From: Pontibacter fetidus
GTDB lineage: Bacteria; Bacteroidota; Bacteroidia; Cytophagales; Hymenobacteraceae
Assembly (NCBI RefSeq): GCF_010119545.1
Contig: NZ_JAAEAA010000002.1
Span: forward strand, 124,001 to 188,000
Reading direction: 5' to 3'
DNA: 64,000 nt
Below are positions 62,491 to 64,000 of the stretch, one piece after another. The notes under the pieces were generated by a model. That model was not told the origin of the DNA and searched no databases. It worked only from the letters and a program-made list of their open reading frames with translations. The position numbers were made by a program, and so were the translations under genes. How positions within the stretch are numbered: the stretch's first letter is position 1; each line of letters starts with the position of its first letter.

Positions 62491-62525
62491 ACCAGGGCTA
62501 TAGTTTTTGCAACTATAGCCCTGGT
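62491..62525 (-). terminator. terminator of dnaA with AACTATAG motif in stem
   Basis: A perfect 15-bp stem (ACCAGGGCTATAGTT/AACTATAGCCCTGGT) with a 5-base loop, 22 bases past the dnaA stop codon. The T run on the minus strand is short. The stem top is GGCTATAGTT/AACTATAGCC, the sister form of the terminator at 62180. Confidence 0.8.
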
Positions 62526-62546
62526 TATTTATAAAGTAGAGTTTTT

Positions 62547-63971
62547 CTATCCGGCTTTCGACTTAAATTTTTTCTGTAATTCCTGTATGCTCGCTTTAAA
62601 TTTCTTGTCCGTATCGATCAGGTCGGAAACGGTTTGGACGGAGTGAATAACGGTACTGTGGTCGCGGCCACCGAAATGGTAACCGATAGACTTAAGCGAG
62701 TGGCTCGTAAACTCTTTGGCAAAGTACATGGCCACCTGGCGCGCTGTTACAATCTCTTTTTTACGCGTTTTGGCTTTCAGCGAGTCCAGGCTTACCTGGA
62801 AATATTCGGCTACGGTTTTCTGGATGAAGTCAAGGTTTACTTCTGTCTCAACATCCTCGATAATATGTTTCAGGGCCTGCTTGGCAAGCTCCAGATCAAT
62901 CTCTTTACGGTTCAGGGATGACTGCGCGATCAGAGAGATCAAAACACCTTCCAGCTCACGCACGTTAGTATCCACGCTATAGGCCAGGTACTCTATCACG
63001 TTATCCGGAATATCAATGCCGTCGCCCTGCATCTTTTTCTGGATGATGGCCATACGCGTTTCAAAATCCGGGCTTTGTAAGTCTGCTGTTAAACCCCACT
63101 TAAAGCGCGACAACAGTCGCTCTTCCAGGCCTTTCAGGTCGCGTGGCGGACAGTCAGAGGTCATCACGATCTGTTTGCCGGACTGGTGCAGGTGGTTAAA
63201 GATGTGGAAGAACATTTCCTGCGTCTTCTCTTTGCCGCTCAAAAACTGCACGTCGTCAATGATCAGGATATCTACCAACAGATAGAAGTTAGCGAAATCC
63301 TGCACGTTGTTCGTTTTCAAAGATTCGATGAACTGGTTCACGAACTTTTCTGACGACACATATAATACAAACTTTTCGGGATTACTGTTTTTGATGTGGT
63401 TACCAATGGCCTGCACTAGGTGCGTTTTACCAAGACCTACCCCACCATACACCATCAGCGGGTTAAAAGAGGTGGTACCTGGTTTGTTAGCCACCGCATA
63501 CCCAGCAGAGCGTGCCAATCGGTTACAGTCTCCCTCAATATAATTCTCGAACGTATAGGTTGGGTTAAGCTGTGAGTTCAGGAAGTTGCGGTCAATCGTC
63601 TTCGACTCGAACGGGCTCTTGATAAAGTTCTGCTCCGGGCGGTAAGAATTAACGACTGCTGCCGGTATTTTTTTAGTCGGGATGTTAACCGTTTGTGGCT
63701 TGTTAGACTCGTTGCCGCGGTCAACTATAATCGAGTATTCCAGGCGGCCTTCGGCGCCCAGTTCCTGGTAGATAACTTTCTTTAAAAGCTGTACATAATG
63801 CTCCTCCAGCCACTCGTAAAAGAACTGGCTCGGCACTTGTATAGTTAGCACGCCATCGCGCAGCGATATCGGTTTAATCGGCTCAAACCAGGTTTTAAAG
63901 CTCTGTTCGCCAATATTTTCCTTAATCACCTGCAGGCAATTACTCCATACAGTTGTACAATCTTTAATCAT
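62547..63971 (-). CDS. dnaA: chromosomal replication initiator DnaA
   Basis: From ATG 63971 it is 474 residues (MIKDCTTVWSNCL); GTG 63983 would add four. DnaA binds DnaA boxes, melts the origin and loads the helicase. Domain I is about 1-85 (KTWFEPIKPISL), a short linker follows, and the AAA+ domain has Walker A GGVGLGKTHL and Walker B ILIIDDVQFLSGKE. Domain IV has the DNA-binding signature GGRDHSTVIHS near the C-terminus. The length is normal. The upstream region lies past the window edge, so promoter and origin cannot be judged. Confidence 0.96.
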   Translation of the reverse strand: MIKDCTTVWSNCLQVIKENIGEQSFKTWFEPIKPISLRDGVLTIQVPSQFFYEWLEEHYVQLLKKVIYQELGAEGRLEYSIIVDRGNESNKPQTVNIPTKKIPAAVVNSYRPEQNFIKSPFESKTIDRNFLNSQLNPTYTFENYIEGDCNRLARSAGYAVANKPGTTSFNPLMVYGGVGLGKTHLVQAIGNHIKNSNPEKFVLYVSSEKFVNQFIESLKTNNVQDFANFYLLVDILIIDDVQFLSGKEKTQEMFFHIFNHLHQSGKQIVMTSDCPPRDLKGLEERLLSRFKWGLTADLQSPDFETRMAIIQKKMQGDGIDIPDNVIEYLAYSVDTNVRELEGVLISLIAQSSLNRKEIDLELAKQALKHIIEDVETEVNLDFIQKTVAEYFQVSLDSLKAKTRKKEIVTARQVAMYFAKEFTSHSLKSIGYHFGGRDHSTVIHSVQTVSDLIDTDKKFKASIQELQKKFKSKAG

Positions 63972-64000
63972 CCAGTTTTCCACAGCTCACAAGACTATTT

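Overview
The window is a stretch of chromosome from a member of the Bacteroidota, most likely Cytophagales, in the Hymenobacteraceae/Pontibacter range. Evidence for this: two complete SusC/SusD outer-membrane uptake pairs, type IX secretion-type proteins (PorQ-like and a TPR/PD40/OmpA protein), DUF2911, DUF4184 and DUF6702-type genes, almost no Shine-Dalgarno sequences, and several TAnnTTTG-type -7 promoter elements. The genus-level guess is inference. No rRNA, CRISPR array, prophage or intact insertion sequence is visible. There is one tRNA gene, tRNA-Leu(CAG).

Layout. 0.1-5.4 kb (minus): histidine-phosphatase lipoprotein, a large TPR protein with an HEXXH metallopeptidase motif, and two PAP2 phosphatase paralogues on either side of tRNA-Leu. 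5.5-20.4 kb (plus): thpR, pncC, a methyltransferase, an M61 peptidase, a metallo-beta-lactamase-fold hydrolase, a sodium/solute symporter, an MsbA-like ABC exporter, small envelope proteins, a second methyltransferase, and a CHASE3 histidine kinase with its response regulator. 20.4-31.4 kb (minus): rnhB and the two SusC/SusD pairs. 32-39.6 kb (minus): prfB with its programmed frameshift, then a tight run read in the order plsC, gatC, TPR membrane protein, ABC ATPase, cobalamin adenosyltransferase, ilvE. 40.6-52.6 kb (minus): NUDIX, RidA, an AT-rich orphan, acs and prpE-like acyl-CoA synthetases, an SDR, hslU, porQ-like and lon. 52.8-64 kb (mixed): OmpA/PD40 protein, DUF4184, DUF6702, rseP, dxr, a GH3-family protein, OsmC, a small membrane protein, and dnaA at the right edge.

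How it fits together. Most genes are household or envelope functions: envelope proteolysis and quality control (RseP, Lon, HslU), isoprenoid and phospholipid synthesis (Dxr, PlsC, PAP2), outer-membrane nutrient uptake (SusCD), secretion (PorQ-like, OmpA/PD40), and use of acetate or propionate (Acs, PrpE-like).

What stands out is outside the ordinary genes. A short palindromic family, AASTATASTT (AACTATAGTT and AAGTATACTT and their half-sites), is scattered through genes and spacers at far above chance density. In genes it is read largely through the rare isoleucine codon ATA, and it also forms the stems of terminators. The spacers carry composite palindromic repeats: one of about 350-370 bp in three copies, all with the same orientation relative to flanking transcription, and a 360-bp element bounded by perfect 36-bp inverted repeats.
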